Part shown: one piece after another, positions 1 to 8,713 of the stretch | Layout of the letters: every line of letters begins with the position of its first letter | How positions within the stretch are numbered: position 1 is the stretch's first letter | Assembly: GCA_902762355.1 (NCBI GenBank) | Contig: CACWNR010000001.1 | Coordinates: 62,001-126,000, forward strand | DNA: 64,000 bases | Origin: an uncultured Bacteroidales bacterium | GTDB lineage: Bacteria > Bacteroidota > Bacteroidia > Bacteroidales > Paludibacteraceae | Reading direction: 5' to 3' | Notes under the pieces: generated by a model | The model's database searches: none | What the model saw: the letters and a program-made list of their open reading frames with translations, nothing else | What the model was told of the DNA's origin: nothing | Position numbers and translations under genes: made by a program

Positions 1-254
1 ATAGTGATCATCTCAACGCGGGCTTTGTACCAGAACGCTCCGCCTTCGTTCGGGAAGACATCGAAGAACTGACTGCGTTTGCAGTTCTGTACCTCGCAGT
101 CACCGAAAATGAACGGTTTGATCTCGTCCATCAGACAGTTCTCTGCGTCTGCAAAACTCACTGCACCATCAATCAGGTAAATTTCTTTTACCTTACCCGG
201 GTTGTCCTCACCCGTCTGACGGTCGTACTTAACTTTAATCTCGTGAAATATCAT
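1..254 (-). CDS. DUF4494 domain protein, 3' end cut by window edge
   Basis: The gene reads leftwards from an ATG at 254 and runs off the window, so only about 84 N-terminal residues are visible. They begin MIFHEIKVKYDRQTGED and contain an EIYLIDGAVSFADAE stretch followed by FNEGG-like and WYKARVEMIT segments, the typical layout of the small Bacteroidetes DUF4494 family of roughly 150 residues. The function of this family is not known. It starts 17 bases after the alkaline-phosphatase-family gene and probably ends the nusB operon. Confidence 0.8.
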   Translation of the reverse strand, partial: MIFHEIKVKYDRQTGEDNPGKVKEIYLIDGAVSFADAENCLMDEIKPFIFGDCEVQNCKRSQFFDVFPNEGGAFWYKARVEMIT

Positions 255-271
255 TTTATAATGTTTTATGT

Positions 272-1735
272 TTAATGAAATATCAAATCGGCAACGTCTG
301 TTGCAGTTAATTGATTCTGCGGCATCGGACGAATTGTTCCGCTCCAAAGTAAGAGAGGCGAAACGGGATTGTCGTCCACCACCTTATCGATGCGTTTGTT
401 CTCGTTCTCCATCAGTCGCCAACCCGGTTGGAGCATAAACACCACATCGCCTGTATGACGCTTGCAAAGCGAAGCACCCAACATCGGATAGCGCATCGCT
501 TCGTAGTTCGGCATGGCGATCTGTATGCCCTCAAAATCCATTAGGAAATTAGCTACTTGCCTTTGGATGGTCTCTAAGTTGAGTCGTTTCTGCTCGATGA
601 GGGTACGGTTGAGGTATAGCGATTGTCCGTAGGCACCGTCCACCCAACGCTCGTGACCGTACAAGGCCATCAGATACGTACCCGTCAGCGCGGCTGCCCG
701 ATCGGCATTGAAGTCCTGAACCGGCATGTGGATATCCGCCAAAGTCTGCGGATCAGTGCCCGTCATAGGACGACCCACTACCAGAATCTGATAGTTCGTG
801 CGACCGATACGTTTATCGAGTTGCTCCATCAAGAAACCCATGTCTTGATTAAGCCACAGGTACATGTCCTCGTGTTCGGCACTGGCAATGCGGTCTGACT
901 GCGCAGCGGGACTAAGGGTGTTGAGTTGAAGCATCAACACGTCCGGTATAGCATCCATGCCTAAGCGCTCCGCTTTCTGGATGGCCAAGGCCAGTTCGAT
1001 AACCAAGGTATTCGCCTGCGGGGAATGCAACAGGACGTCTGCTACGTTATACGTAAAACCTTTCTTCTGCTCTTGTGCGGTGGGTGCCGTATAGGTAGGG
1101 ATATCCATGCGTGGTGTCCATTGACGGGCTGCCAAGGTGGCAATCTTTCCTGACTTGTTCTGCTCGTACGCCGCCGAAGGCAGTCCCTCAGTATAGGCGG
1201 CGGTCGCTACCCATTGTTGGGACTCCGCATCAATCCAACAGCAGGCATTCGCCGCATGTCCGGCCAGCAGTACACTCGTCTCCGGCTGCAGTCCGATGGC
1301 GTAGATCTTTGCCTCGGGATACATCAATCGCATGCGATCGGTGAGCGTCTGCGCCAGCAAGTTCTTCGCTGAGATCTGCAAACCCGTACCGATACCGCGA
1401 ACGGATTTATCCTCCAGCATCGCATGCGTCCTACGGTCGCGGCGCGCGAAATAAGCGTCCATGCTAAACCCATGCCTATCCGGCGTGACACCGGTCATCA
1501 AGGTTGCTGTTGTCTCATTACCGCCATACACCAGATGTGGGTATGCCACGGTCGTCTGGAAAGCCTCTTCGCTCAACGTTCGGAAACCGCCCTGCAACCA
1601 ATAAGGACGCAATGTGGCGAGGTTCTCAGCTGTCAAACCGTCCACTACCGCTACCACCGTCAGACGCGGCGCAGCATTCAGGCATGCAGCCAGAAAGCAG
1701 AGTATCAACGTATAATATAGATTAGTCTTGCACAT
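272..1735 (-). CDS. Secreted alkaline-phosphatase-superfamily protein
   Basis: The chosen start (MCKTNLYY) gives 487 residues and an N-terminal signal peptide ending near LNAAPR; a longer reading frame upstream has no signal peptide and lies deep inside the next gene. After the signal come a VVAVVDGL segment, whose Asp is a probable metal ligand, and NETTATLMTGVTPDRHGF, the nucleophile-Thr region of type I phosphodiesterase/alkaline phosphatase folds. The substrate cannot be told; family members hydrolyse phosphate mono- or diesters in the periplasm. The gene overlaps the DUF4105 gene by 31 bases and is probably translated from the same messenger. Confidence 0.8.
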   Translation of the reverse strand: MCKTNLYYTLILCFLAACLNAAPRLTVVAVVDGLTAENLATLRPYWLQGGFRTLSEEAFQTTVAYPHLVYGGNETTATLMTGVTPDRHGFSMDAYFARRDRRTHAMLEDKSVRGIGTGLQISAKNLLAQTLTDRMRLMYPEAKIYAIGLQPETSVLLAGHAANACCWIDAESQQWVATAAYTEGLPSAAYEQNKSGKIATLAARQWTPRMDIPTYTAPTAQEQKKGFTYNVADVLLHSPQANTLVIELALAIQKAERLGMDAIPDVLMLQLNTLSPAAQSDRIASAEHEDMYLWLNQDMGFLMEQLDKRIGRTNYQILVVGRPMTGTDPQTLADIHMPVQDFNADRAAALTGTYLMALYGHERWVDGAYGQSLYLNRTLIEQKRLNLETIQRQVANFLMDFEGIQIAMPNYEAMRYPMLGASLCKRHTGDVVFMLQPGWRLMENENKRIDKVVDDNPVSPLLLWSGTIRPMPQNQLTATDVADLIFH

Positions 1736-2706
1736 AAATGGGTCAAAGGAATGATCAATAGTCTCCAACCGAAACCGACGAGCGGATGGCAGGAGAAGAA
1801 AGTCAAAAAAGTAACAATAATGATAAGCAGCAGGTACGGGATACCGGCTACCAACTCTACCCACCATGACCATCTTTGACGCTTGCGGTCATAGAGGCTG
1901 ATGAGGCAGATAAACACAAAATAAAGCACCAAGCCCAGGTACCAGGTCTTGTACCAAGGTACGGCTTGTACTGCAAATGGCGCGATGCGTTCGCTACTAA
2001 CTATGCGGGCATCGGTCGTACGGGCTTGGCTGAGGTAGAACATCAACTCTTCCGGCAAGAACAACCGTTCTTCTCCGTGCATCGGCTGGTCGGCTTTGGG
2101 ACCGAACACCAGGTTGATACCGAAATCCGCCCACGAACCTCTCGGCGTATAGTGCTGAATAAAGCGGCGATACGTCTCTCCCTCTGCACCTTCGTACTCC
2201 GACCACGAACCCTCCGCGTTGTTCCCGCAGAAAATACGGTTGATCATATGATACGGACGTGTGGCGCAGTTATCGAATACGAAATTATAGAGGTATTTCC
2301 TGTTCTCCGGTTGGTAGTTCACCACCAGCGCCTGCCATAAGGCTTCGCGCTGCTCGGCATGGAGGTTCAGTACTTGTTCATACACGGGTCGCTGTTCCTC
2401 TTCGTACTCCCGCATAAACCACCAATAAGGTGTCGCACCCAACTCGTACCAGGTCTCGCCTTTCACAAATTTCCAGTAGAAATGATCGGTGTTGAAATTG
2501 AAGATCCCGTAGTTGAACACAATATCGAGTTCGTTGACACTATCGCACACGCGGATAGCCGTGTGCCCGTAGCGCGCGTATAGTTCTTCGCCCGGCGTAC
2601 ACGTGAGCAACGAGATACGCGCCTCATCGCTCAACGCAACAGCCTGCGCGCCCAGACAGACGAACAGGATACCACTCAATACATATGTGCGAAGACGACT
2701 AAACAT
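1705..2706 (-). CDS. DUF4105 (Lnb N-terminal periplasmic domain) membrane protein
   Basis: A 333-residue protein with a signal peptide (residues 1-25), a periplasmic DUF4105/Lnb-N domain (about 28-230) and three or four C-terminal membrane segments (about 255-333). The family signature CTPGEELYARYGHTAIRV and the FDNCATR motif near residue 144 are clear; the Cys and His of such motifs resemble NlpC/P60-type peptidases, which is suggestive only. The exact role is unknown. It overlaps its upstream neighbour by 8 bases and its downstream neighbour by 31, so it belongs to the rpoN operon. Confidence 0.8.
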   Translation of the reverse strand: MFSRLRTYVLSGILFVCLGAQAVALSDEARISLLTCTPGEELYARYGHTAIRVCDSVNELDIVFNYGIFNFNTDHFYWKFVKGETWYELGATPYWWFMREYEEEQRPVYEQVLNLHAEQREALWQALVVNYQPENRKYLYNFVFDNCATRPYHMINRIFCGNNAEGSWSEYEGAEGETYRRFIQHYTPRGSWADFGINLVFGPKADQPMHGEERLFLPEELMFYLSQARTTDARIVSSERIAPFAVQAVPWYKTWYLGLVLYFVFICLISLYDRKRQRWSWWVELVAGIPYLLLIIIVTFLTFFSCHPLVGFGWRLLIIPLTHLCARLIYIIR

Positions 2707-3334
2707 TGCTTAAGATCAAATACGGTAAAAAAGTACAGGCGATGCCCAAGAGCCAACCGGCGCTTACTTGGGCACCCGTATGGGCGTTCAGATATAGGCG
2801 AGCCCACATCAGCAGCCACGACAATCCTATCCACAGCGCCCATGTTCCCCAAGTGGGAATAGCAGTAATACCCATGCAATAACTGAGTATCCCTCCTACT
2901 AATCCTCCTATGCCTGCGAGATGAGCACTGATCTTCCACTTGCGATTGATGAGTGCTACCAGCACGATCGCTACCGTAGCACCGATAGCAACGCTGGATA
3001 GGTAACTCGGCGCCTGAAGGATCTTTACCAGCAGATAAGACCAGAAACCAAAACCAAAAGCCGCGTAGATATACGGCATCGTGCGTTCTTGCGGATTGTC
3101 AATATACAGGTCTTTGACCACGCCCCGTCTAACGAGAATCCAGATAGCAGTGATCGGCAGTATGCAGGTCAAGAGGAGCGTTCCCGTGACTGCAACCGCT
3201 ACCCATACACCCGCCAAAGGCGCGACATGTATCGAGTGCGCGATGCAAAAGAGAATGATCCCGTAGGTGGGGATGAAGAGCGGGTAGAGTACCACACTCA
3301 GACTCTTGGCTACTATGTTGAGGACACGGTTCAT
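2699..3334 (-). CDS. PAP2-like integral membrane protein
   Basis: A 211-residue, almost entirely hydrophobic protein with about six membrane helices. Three spaced motifs resemble the PAP2 lipid-phosphatase active site: KDLYIDNPQERTMPY (K...RP-like), KISAHLAG (SGH-like) and ARLYLNAHTGAQV (R-x5-H), with Gln where the canonical enzyme has Asp. This suggests a membrane lipid phosphatase or an inactive relative acting on undecaprenyl or phospholipid phosphates. It sits directly after rpoN with a 4-base overlap, an arrangement I recall from other Bacteroidetes. Confidence 0.65.
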   Translation of the reverse strand: MNRVLNIVAKSLSVVLYPLFIPTYGIILFCIAHSIHVAPLAGVWVAVAVTGTLLLTCILPITAIWILVRRGVVKDLYIDNPQERTMPYIYAAFGFGFWSYLLVKILQAPSYLSSVAIGATVAIVLVALINRKWKISAHLAGIGGLVGGILSYCMGITAIPTWGTWALWIGLSWLLMWARLYLNAHTGAQVSAGWLLGIACTFLPYLILSNV

Positions 3335-4839
3335 ATACGTTTTCTCAGACGTGCTACCGGAATACCTAACAGGTCACGGTACTTGGCAATCGTTCGACGG
3401 GCTATCGGATAACCATGGTGTCCCATGAACTCTACCAACTGCTCGTCCGTCAGCGGACTGCGTTTATCTTCGTTATCAATCAACTCCTGCAGCATCTTCT
3501 TGATCTCGCGGGTAGAGACCTCATCGCCTTCGGCGTTGGTCATCGACTCCGAGAAGAAATACTTCAGCGGGTAGATACCGAATCGCGTCTGGACGTACTT
3601 GCTGTTGCTCACGCGCGATATAGTCGATACATCGTATCCCGTACGGTCGGCGATGTCCTGCAATACCATCGGTTTCAGACTTGTCTCTTCACCGTCCAGG
3701 AAGAAATCGTACTGCGCTTTGAGAATCGCCGTCATCGTCGTCATTAGCGTCTCGTTGCGCTGTTTGATGGCGTCGATAAACGACTGTGCTGCGTCTAACT
3801 TCTGCTTGATGAACGTCTTCGCTTCGCGGCTCTCTTGGTTCTTCGGCTGGCGGTTATACTCCTCCAGCATGTCCTTGTAGTCGCGGCTGACATGCAGTTC
3901 GGGGATATCGCCCGTGTTGAGTACCACATACAACTCTTCATCGCGCTCTTCGATTGTGAAGTCCGGTATGATCGTCTCCCGTTGGGTCTCATAGACATTG
4001 CCGGTGAAGGCATTGGCGGGTTTCTGATTCAGATGCACGATCTCCTCCACTGCCTCCTGGAAATCTTCGTCCGACAACTCCAGACGCTGTTTGATCTTAT
4101 CGAAATGGTGCTTGGAGAAATCCTCAAAATACCGCTCGATGATAGCGTGGGCAAAAGCCAGTGACTCTGAGTTAGGGTCTTCTTCCAGTTTAACCTCCAA
4201 CTGTCGCAAGAGACACTCTTGCAGGTTGGCACTGGCGATGCCGGGAGGGTCGAACAACTTGATCTGTCGAACGATCTCCTCCATCTCTTCGTCGGTGATG
4301 TTGATCTGTTCTTGGAACATTAGATCGTCCACCAACTGCTCGGTGGTGCGGCGAAGATAGCCGTCATCGTCGATATTACCCAACACCCATTTGGCCACAT
4401 GTCGCTGCGGCTTGGTCATCTTCGTCAGATAAACCTGTGCCTTCAACTCCTCAATCAGACTGCTGCCACCGATAATCGGCACTTCACGTCGGTCATCATC
4501 GGCGGGGCTGTACTGCTGATGCAGCATGTAACTCGGTGTCTCGTCGTCGGAGATATATTGCTCGTAATTGAAGTCTTCGTTCTGTAACGGATCACGCTGA
4601 CGACCGTCATCATAGCCGTCTTCGGGCATGTAACCTTCCTCGTCTATCGTGTCATTGTCCAGACTCAAATCGTCCATCTCATCGCGTCCTTCTTCCAACG
4701 CGGGGTTATCCTGTAACTCCTCGTTGATGCGTTGGTTCAACTCGATAGAAGGTAACTCGAGCATACGAATCACCTGAATCTGGGTGGGCGACAACTTGGT
4801 TGTCTGCGTGAGCGTTTGTTGAAGACCTACTTTTTGCAT
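3331..4839 (-). CDS. rpoN: RNA polymerase sigma-54 factor
   Basis: At 502 residues it has all parts of RpoN. The Gln-rich region I (MQKVGLQQTLTQTTKLSPTQ) contacts activators, an acidic linker follows (about 45-110), then the core-binding domain, and the RpoN box ARRTIAKYRD sits near residue 480, close to the end, where it reads the -24 promoter element. Sigma-54 transcription needs AAA+ activators; none is encoded here. A near-consensus -24/-12 site lies upstream of htpG in this same window. The gene is the fifth in the nusB operon. Confidence 0.97.
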   Translation of the reverse strand: MQKVGLQQTLTQTTKLSPTQIQVIRMLELPSIELNQRINEELQDNPALEEGRDEMDDLSLDNDTIDEEGYMPEDGYDDGRQRDPLQNEDFNYEQYISDDETPSYMLHQQYSPADDDRREVPIIGGSSLIEELKAQVYLTKMTKPQRHVAKWVLGNIDDDGYLRRTTEQLVDDLMFQEQINITDEEMEEIVRQIKLFDPPGIASANLQECLLRQLEVKLEEDPNSESLAFAHAIIERYFEDFSKHHFDKIKQRLELSDEDFQEAVEEIVHLNQKPANAFTGNVYETQRETIIPDFTIEERDEELYVVLNTGDIPELHVSRDYKDMLEEYNRQPKNQESREAKTFIKQKLDAAQSFIDAIKQRNETLMTTMTAILKAQYDFFLDGEETSLKPMVLQDIADRTGYDVSTISRVSNSKYVQTRFGIYPLKYFFSESMTNAEGDEVSTREIKKMLQELIDNEDKRSPLTDEQLVEFMGHHGYPIARRTIAKYRDLLGIPVARLRKRI

Positions 4840-4840
4840 A

Positions 4841-4868
4841 AATTACCAATTACAAATTACCATTTACC
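4841..4868. repeat. 7-base tandem array, unit AATTACC
   Basis: Four units in exact 7-base phase (AATTACC, AATTACA, AATTACC, ATTTACC) fill the rpoN/aminotransferase junction. The array contains the stop codon of the aminotransferase and encodes its last few residues (LVNGNL). Confidence 0.85.
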
Positions 4869-5986
4869 AATCTGAGAACATTACTCGTAATGTACTCAAG
4901 TTGTTCCTCGTCGAGTTCCGTATGCATCGGCAGCGACAGTACACAACCTGCCAGTCTCTCTGCTACGGGAAAATCGCCGTCTTTATAGCGCGGGTCGAGG
5001 TACGCTTTCTGTTGGTGCAGCGGAACGGGATAATAGATCATCGCCGGAATACTGCGTTCTGCCAATCCTTCGCGGAGCTTGTCCCGATCGGCTCCTACCA
5101 CGCGGAGCGTGTATTGATGGAACACATGTGTCGAGTTGGGTTCATGACCCGGGATAAGCAACTTGTCGTTGTTGGCAAAAGCCTTATCGTAATACGCAGC
5201 TGCGCGTTGACGCGCCGCGATATATTCGTTCAGATGCGGCAGTTTGGCATCCAGAATAGCGGCTTGGATAGAATCCAAACGACTGTTAACGCCTATCTCA
5301 TCATGATGATAGCGTACGCGGCAACCGTGGTTGGCGATCGCCCGCATCTTATCTGCCAAGGCATCGTCATTGGTGAAGATAGCGCCGCCGTCACCGTAGC
5401 AGCCTAAGTTCTTCGAGGGGAAGAACGACGTACAACCGATATCCCCCATCGTGCCTGCCTGTTTGGTCTCGCCATTGGCAAACGTGTACTTCGCACCGAT
5501 GGCTTGACACGCATCTTCTACTACAAACAGATGATGCTCCTTGGCCAGCGCCATGATGGCTTGCATGTTCGCACATTGACCGAACAGATGTACCGGCACG
5601 ATCGCTTTCGTCTTCGGGGTGATAGCGCGGCGAACGGACTCTACGTCTATATTCATCGTGTTCCAATCGACATCGACCACCACTGGCGTCAGACCTAATA
5701 ATGCTACAACCTCTGCCGTGGCAATGAAGGTGAAGGTAGGGGTAATCACCTCATCACCGGGTTTCAGCCCCAGCCCCATCAGGGCAATCTGCAAAGCGTC
5801 CGTTCCGTTACCGACGTTGATCACGTGCTTGGCTCCGGTATAAGCCTCCAAGTGTGCTTGAAAATCCGACACTTTCTGACCTTTGATGAACGCAGCCGAA
5901 TCAATCACTTCCTGAATGCCGGCATCGATATCCTGCTTGATGTGCTGGTACTGCGTCTGCAGATCGACCATTTGAATTTTTCTCAT
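4850..5986 (-). CDS. DegT/DnrJ/EryC1-family PLP aminotransferase
   Basis: The start is the ATG that overlaps the ybbR stop as ATGA, giving 378 residues. The fold-type-I signature is complete: NVGNGTDALQIAL for cofactor phosphate, VVEDACQAIGA with the pyridoxal Asp, and FFPSKNLGCYGDGGA with the Schiff-base Lys at about residue 192. Family members transaminate keto-sugars bound to nucleotides (as WbpE or ArnB do) to make amino sugars for surface polysaccharide. The sugar substrate cannot be told from the sequence and no other sugar-nucleotide gene is adjacent. It occupies the place after ybbR where, as I recall, many Bacteroidetes carry coaE. Confidence 0.9.
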   Translation of the reverse strand: MRKIQMVDLQTQYQHIKQDIDAGIQEVIDSAAFIKGQKVSDFQAHLEAYTGAKHVINVGNGTDALQIALMGLGLKPGDEVITPTFTFIATAEVVALLGLTPVVVDVDWNTMNIDVESVRRAITPKTKAIVPVHLFGQCANMQAIMALAKEHHLFVVEDACQAIGAKYTFANGETKQAGTMGDIGCTSFFPSKNLGCYGDGGAIFTNDDALADKMRAIANHGCRVRYHHDEIGVNSRLDSIQAAILDAKLPHLNEYIAARQRAAAYYDKAFANNDKLLIPGHEPNSTHVFHQYTLRVVGADRDKLREGLAERSIPAMIYYPVPLHQQKAYLDPRYKDGDFPVAERLAGCVLSLPMHTELDEEQLEYITSNVLRLVNGNL

Positions 5987-6897
5987 TGCTCTAATATAAA
6001 TTCCACCACTGCCGGATAGGTCCACGCGGCGGTGATGTAAGGATTCGTGTAATGAATATCAACGTCCAACTTATCCGTTCGTTCAGGCGAATAGGTGCAG
6101 TAGGCTTGGATATCCTCCGCCTGTATCTGTGCAAAATGACTGATGCCGACGCGAACGCTCACCTCTACTTCTTTTGGGAAGAGACGGATATGATAGCCCT
6201 CCGGTACACCGATGATCTTCAGCGGCACAGTGAATTTCCGCTCCGTGAAGCGCTCGGTGACTACTCGAAGATCTACACTGTCAGCCTCGAGCCGCGTGTT
6301 GTGCGGAGCCAAGAGGGCTGCGCGTACATCCAGGGTGTCGTAGACGTCACTCAGTATCAAGTGCTCCGTATAAACCGTATCGATAGCATTGAGTGCACGA
6401 TCTTCACCGTAGAGCTTGATACGCGAACGACTCAGCGTAGGCGCCGTCGTGATTTGATACTCTGCTGCAGGGCTTACCTCGCCCTCGAAAGCCAGTACCA
6501 CGCTCTTCTCTTTCTCCGTGAAGTAGGCACAACGGATCTCGTCTGGGGAGGTCTCAATGAGTTTACTCGTACCCTGCAATATATCGCTTATACTGCGTCG
6601 CAAGGCATCGGACGGCACATGAATCGTACCTTTCTCGCCGTGGATATAGCTGTGCAGATCAATCGTCAGACGTAAAGGGTTCTTGTGATAGGCATTCAGT
6701 CGTGCACCCGCATCGCGTACCTCAATCATCACCGTGTCCGGCAGACCGGGCTCTTTCAGACCGATCGCACCGGGTTTACCGGTGTACTGAATCAGTACCG
6801 GCACATGCGTGTTACGCACTGACTGCATCGCGTGGACGTACCACACGAGCGCCGCTAACACCACAAACAACAGAAATGTCAGAACGTCCTTTCTCAC
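5983..6897 (-). CDS. YbbR-like domain protein
   Basis: A 304-residue protein with one N-terminal membrane anchor (residues 5-22) and a beta-rich exterior made of YbbR-type repeats; PVLIQYTGKPG and KFTVPLKIIGVPEGY resemble repeat edges. In Gram-positives YbbR domains regulate a diadenylate cyclase; the Bacteroidetes form usually follows nusB and yajC, exactly as here, and its role there is not established. It is coupled to the aminotransferase by an ATGA overlap. Confidence 0.8.
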   Translation of the reverse strand: MRKDVLTFLLFVVLAALVWYVHAMQSVRNTHVPVLIQYTGKPGAIGLKEPGLPDTVMIEVRDAGARLNAYHKNPLRLTIDLHSYIHGEKGTIHVPSDALRRSISDILQGTSKLIETSPDEIRCAYFTEKEKSVVLAFEGEVSPAAEYQITTAPTLSRSRIKLYGEDRALNAIDTVYTEHLILSDVYDTLDVRAALLAPHNTRLEADSVDLRVVTERFTERKFTVPLKIIGVPEGYHIRLFPKEVEVSVRVGISHFAQIQAEDIQAYCTYSPERTDKLDVDIHYTNPYITAAWTYPAVVEFILEQ

Positions 6898-6907
6898 CGT
6901 TTATTTC

Positions 6908-7240
6908 TTACTTCTTCTCGGCTGCTTGTTGAGCGTCCGAAGCGTCAGCGAACACACTGTCTTTACTTACTTTGATGGTCACGTCTTTGGCAATCGTGAT
7001 GATGAAAGCGTTCTCCTGAACCTCTTTGATCTCACCGTAGATACCACCGGCGGTAACGACCTTGTCGCCTTTCTTCATCGCCTCGCGTTGTGCCTGAAGC
7101 TCTTTCTGCTTCTTGGTCTGCGGACGAATCATAAAGAAATAGAAAACGACGAAGATCAGGATCATCATAATCCAGAAGCTCCATTGACTACCTTGTGCTT
7201 GGCCTGCCTCGGCCTGCAATAAAATAAGATTGAGTAACAT
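6908..7240 (-). CDS. yajC: Preprotein translocase subunit YajC
   Basis: A 110-residue protein with a single membrane helix (about 20-41, WSFWIMMILIFVVFYFFMI) followed by the conserved RPQTKKQKE cytoplasmic start and a GDKVVTAGGIYGEI beta domain. YajC associates with SecDF-YidC in the inner membrane and assists protein export. It lies 8 bases after nusB in the same operon. Confidence 0.95.
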   Translation of the reverse strand: MLLNLILLQAEAGQAQGSQWSFWIMMILIFVVFYFFMIRPQTKKQKELQAQREAMKKGDKVVTAGGIYGEIKEVQENAFIITIAKDVTIKVSKDSVFADASDAQQAAEKK

Positions 7241-7248
7241 AAGTATAA

Positions 7249-8202
7249 TTATTTTAATGTTAATGCTTTAAAGAACTCTCCGCTGTTCTTGAGGTCGCGG
7301 AGGATTTCGGTTAATATACCGTTGATGAACATGTAGTTCTTATCGCCCGAGTAGGTTTTGGCCAACTCGATATACTCGTTCATGGAAACGGTCAGGGCGA
7401 TGTCTTCAAATTCCAGGATCTCTGCGAGCGCAGTCTCCAGAATGATACGATCCATATACGCGATACGATCGGCGTCCCAACCCTTGAGGTGTTCATTGAT
7501 CAGTTGCTCGAAGCGATCATGACCTTCGATGGTTTTCTCCAAGAGGGTAGTCGCAAAACGCAGTTCATCTTCATTGTCGAACATCTCCAGCAACGGCATG
7601 TCCGGATCGCTGTCCTCTTTGAAACGCTTCACGGTCTTGATCACGTAACTGAGTACGATGTCTGAATCAACGCTCCAGTTGGATTTGTCCAGCGCTACTT
7701 CCATCTCATCGAGCGCATCCTCCAGTGCTACGCTGTTGGCCAGCAGATTCTGATAAATCAGTCGCCAAATACGCTTGTCATCTTCGTACGTACAGGTCTC
7801 CGCCTCCATGTACTGACGATAAAAATCGCTCTCTGTCAGGCGTTTGTACGTGTCAAAGACAGCCGTCATGCCGCTGTCCCAACCCAAATGCTGCTCCTCC
7901 ACGCGGCGACGCAATGCGCGGTTGTCAAACAACTGCTGCGCAAAGCGGTTCTGCGTGAAACGCCTGTTGGGCGTCCAATTCGAGTGAGTAGCTTTCGCGC
8001 GACCGATCTGCTCCTCCAACTGCTGCTGCGCGTAGGCCGTCAGTACGTTGGCAAAATCCAATAACACAAAATACAAATCGTACGTGTCGGCAAAACTCTT
8101 TGTCAATTCCTTTCGCGCCGTAGTAACCGTCTTGTCCCCGTCCTTGTAATAAGCGAACAGGGTCTGTACCACACGCGTTCGAACCATCGTTCTGTTAATC
8201 AT
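7249..8202 (-). CDS. nusB: Transcription antitermination factor NusB, long Bacteroidetes form
   Basis: A 317-residue protein. The C-terminal third (about 195-317, with GWDADRIAYMDRIILETALAEIL and VSMNEYIELAKTYS) is the helical NusB fold that binds boxA RNA with NusE in rRNA antitermination. The N-terminal 190 residues are the extension found in Bacteroidetes. It is first in a nine-gene operon and has a consensus promoter at 8263-8294, which overlaps the divergent promoter of the DUF3276 gene. Confidence 0.93.
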   Translation of the reverse strand: MINRTMVRTRVVQTLFAYYKDGDKTVTTARKELTKSFADTYDLYFVLLDFANVLTAYAQQQLEEQIGRAKATHSNWTPNRRFTQNRFAQQLFDNRALRRRVEEQHLGWDSGMTAVFDTYKRLTESDFYRQYMEAETCTYEDDKRIWRLIYQNLLANSVALEDALDEMEVALDKSNWSVDSDIVLSYVIKTVKRFKEDSDPDMPLLEMFDNEDELRFATTLLEKTIEGHDRFEQLINEHLKGWDADRIAYMDRIILETALAEILEFEDIALTVSMNEYIELAKTYSGDKNYMFINGILTEILRDLKNSGEFFKALTLK

Positions 8203-8229
8203 ATCCTATATAAATAATGTTCGTACCTG

Positions 8230-8248
8230 TGCGCGCATAACGCGCGCA
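8230..8248. other. GC-rich hairpin in the nusB leader
   Basis: A perfect 7-bp stem (TGCGCGC / GCGCGCA) with a 5-base loop lies between the nusB promoter and its start codon. It would form in the 5' untranslated RNA. Whether it regulates anything is not known. Confidence 0.6.
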
Positions 8249-8262
8249 AACCAAAAATCGCG

Positions 8263-8294
8263 CAAAGATACAAAAAAATTTGGATATATGCAAA
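8263..8294 (-). promoter_or_regulatory. nusB operon promoter (Bacteroidetes type)
   Basis: Reading the minus strand, TTTG (8294-8291), a 20-base spacer, then TATCTTTG (8270-8263) match the Bacteroidetes sigma-ABfr consensus TTTG/TAnnTTTG. Confidence 0.8.
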
Positions 8295-8310
8295 AAAAAT
8301 CGTACCTTTG
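8279..8310 (+). promoter_or_regulatory. DUF3276 gene promoter (Bacteroidetes type)
   Basis: TTTG at 8279, a 20-base spacer and TACCTTTG at 8303-8310. Its first 16 bases are shared with the divergent nusB promoter, so polymerase is unlikely to occupy both at once. Confidence 0.82.
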
Positions 8311-8338
8311 CAGCGGATTTCTCAAAAATAGTTGAAAA

Positions 8339-8713
8339 ATGGAGAAGAATCAAGACGAAAGACGCGAACAGGAGATTGTTTACAGCCGTTCCGTCAAAGC
8401 AGGGAAGCGTATTTACTACTTAGACGTTCGTAAGGCGCGCAACAACGATTTGTATCTCTCGATCACCGAGAGCAAACGTCGTCAAGGCGAAGAAGGAGAA
8501 GCGCCTTCGTTCGAAAAACACAAAGTATTCCTCTACAAGGAGGATTTCGCTCACTTTACAGAAGGACTTCAGGACGTGATCAGTTACGTGCAGAACCAGT
8601 TAGGCACGATCGAAGAGCGTCAGGAGTGGAAACCTGAAGCTGCAGAGAATGAAGAAGCGGCTGAGGGTGACGAACCTAAGAAAAAAGGACTCTTAGGATT
8701 TCTTCGGAAATAA
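8339..8713 (+). CDS. DUF3276 / PUR-alpha-like nucleic-acid-binding protein
   Basis: A 124-residue protein. Residues about 10-90 (IVYSRSVKAGKRIYYLDVR and KVFLYKEDFAHFTEGL) match the DUF3276 family, a bacterial form of the PUR repeat that binds single-stranded DNA and RNA and dimerises into a Whirly-like fold. The C-terminal tail is acidic, then lysine-rich. Its cellular role in Bacteroidetes is not settled. It is a single-gene unit with its own promoter, and its last 38 bases overlap the 3' end of coaBC on the other strand. Confidence 0.88.
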   Translation: MEKNQDERREQEIVYSRSVKAGKRIYYLDVRKARNNDLYLSITESKRRQGEEGEAPSFEKHKVFLYKEDFAHFTEGLQDVISYVQNQLGTIEERQEWKPEAAENEEAAEGDEPKKKGLLGFLRK

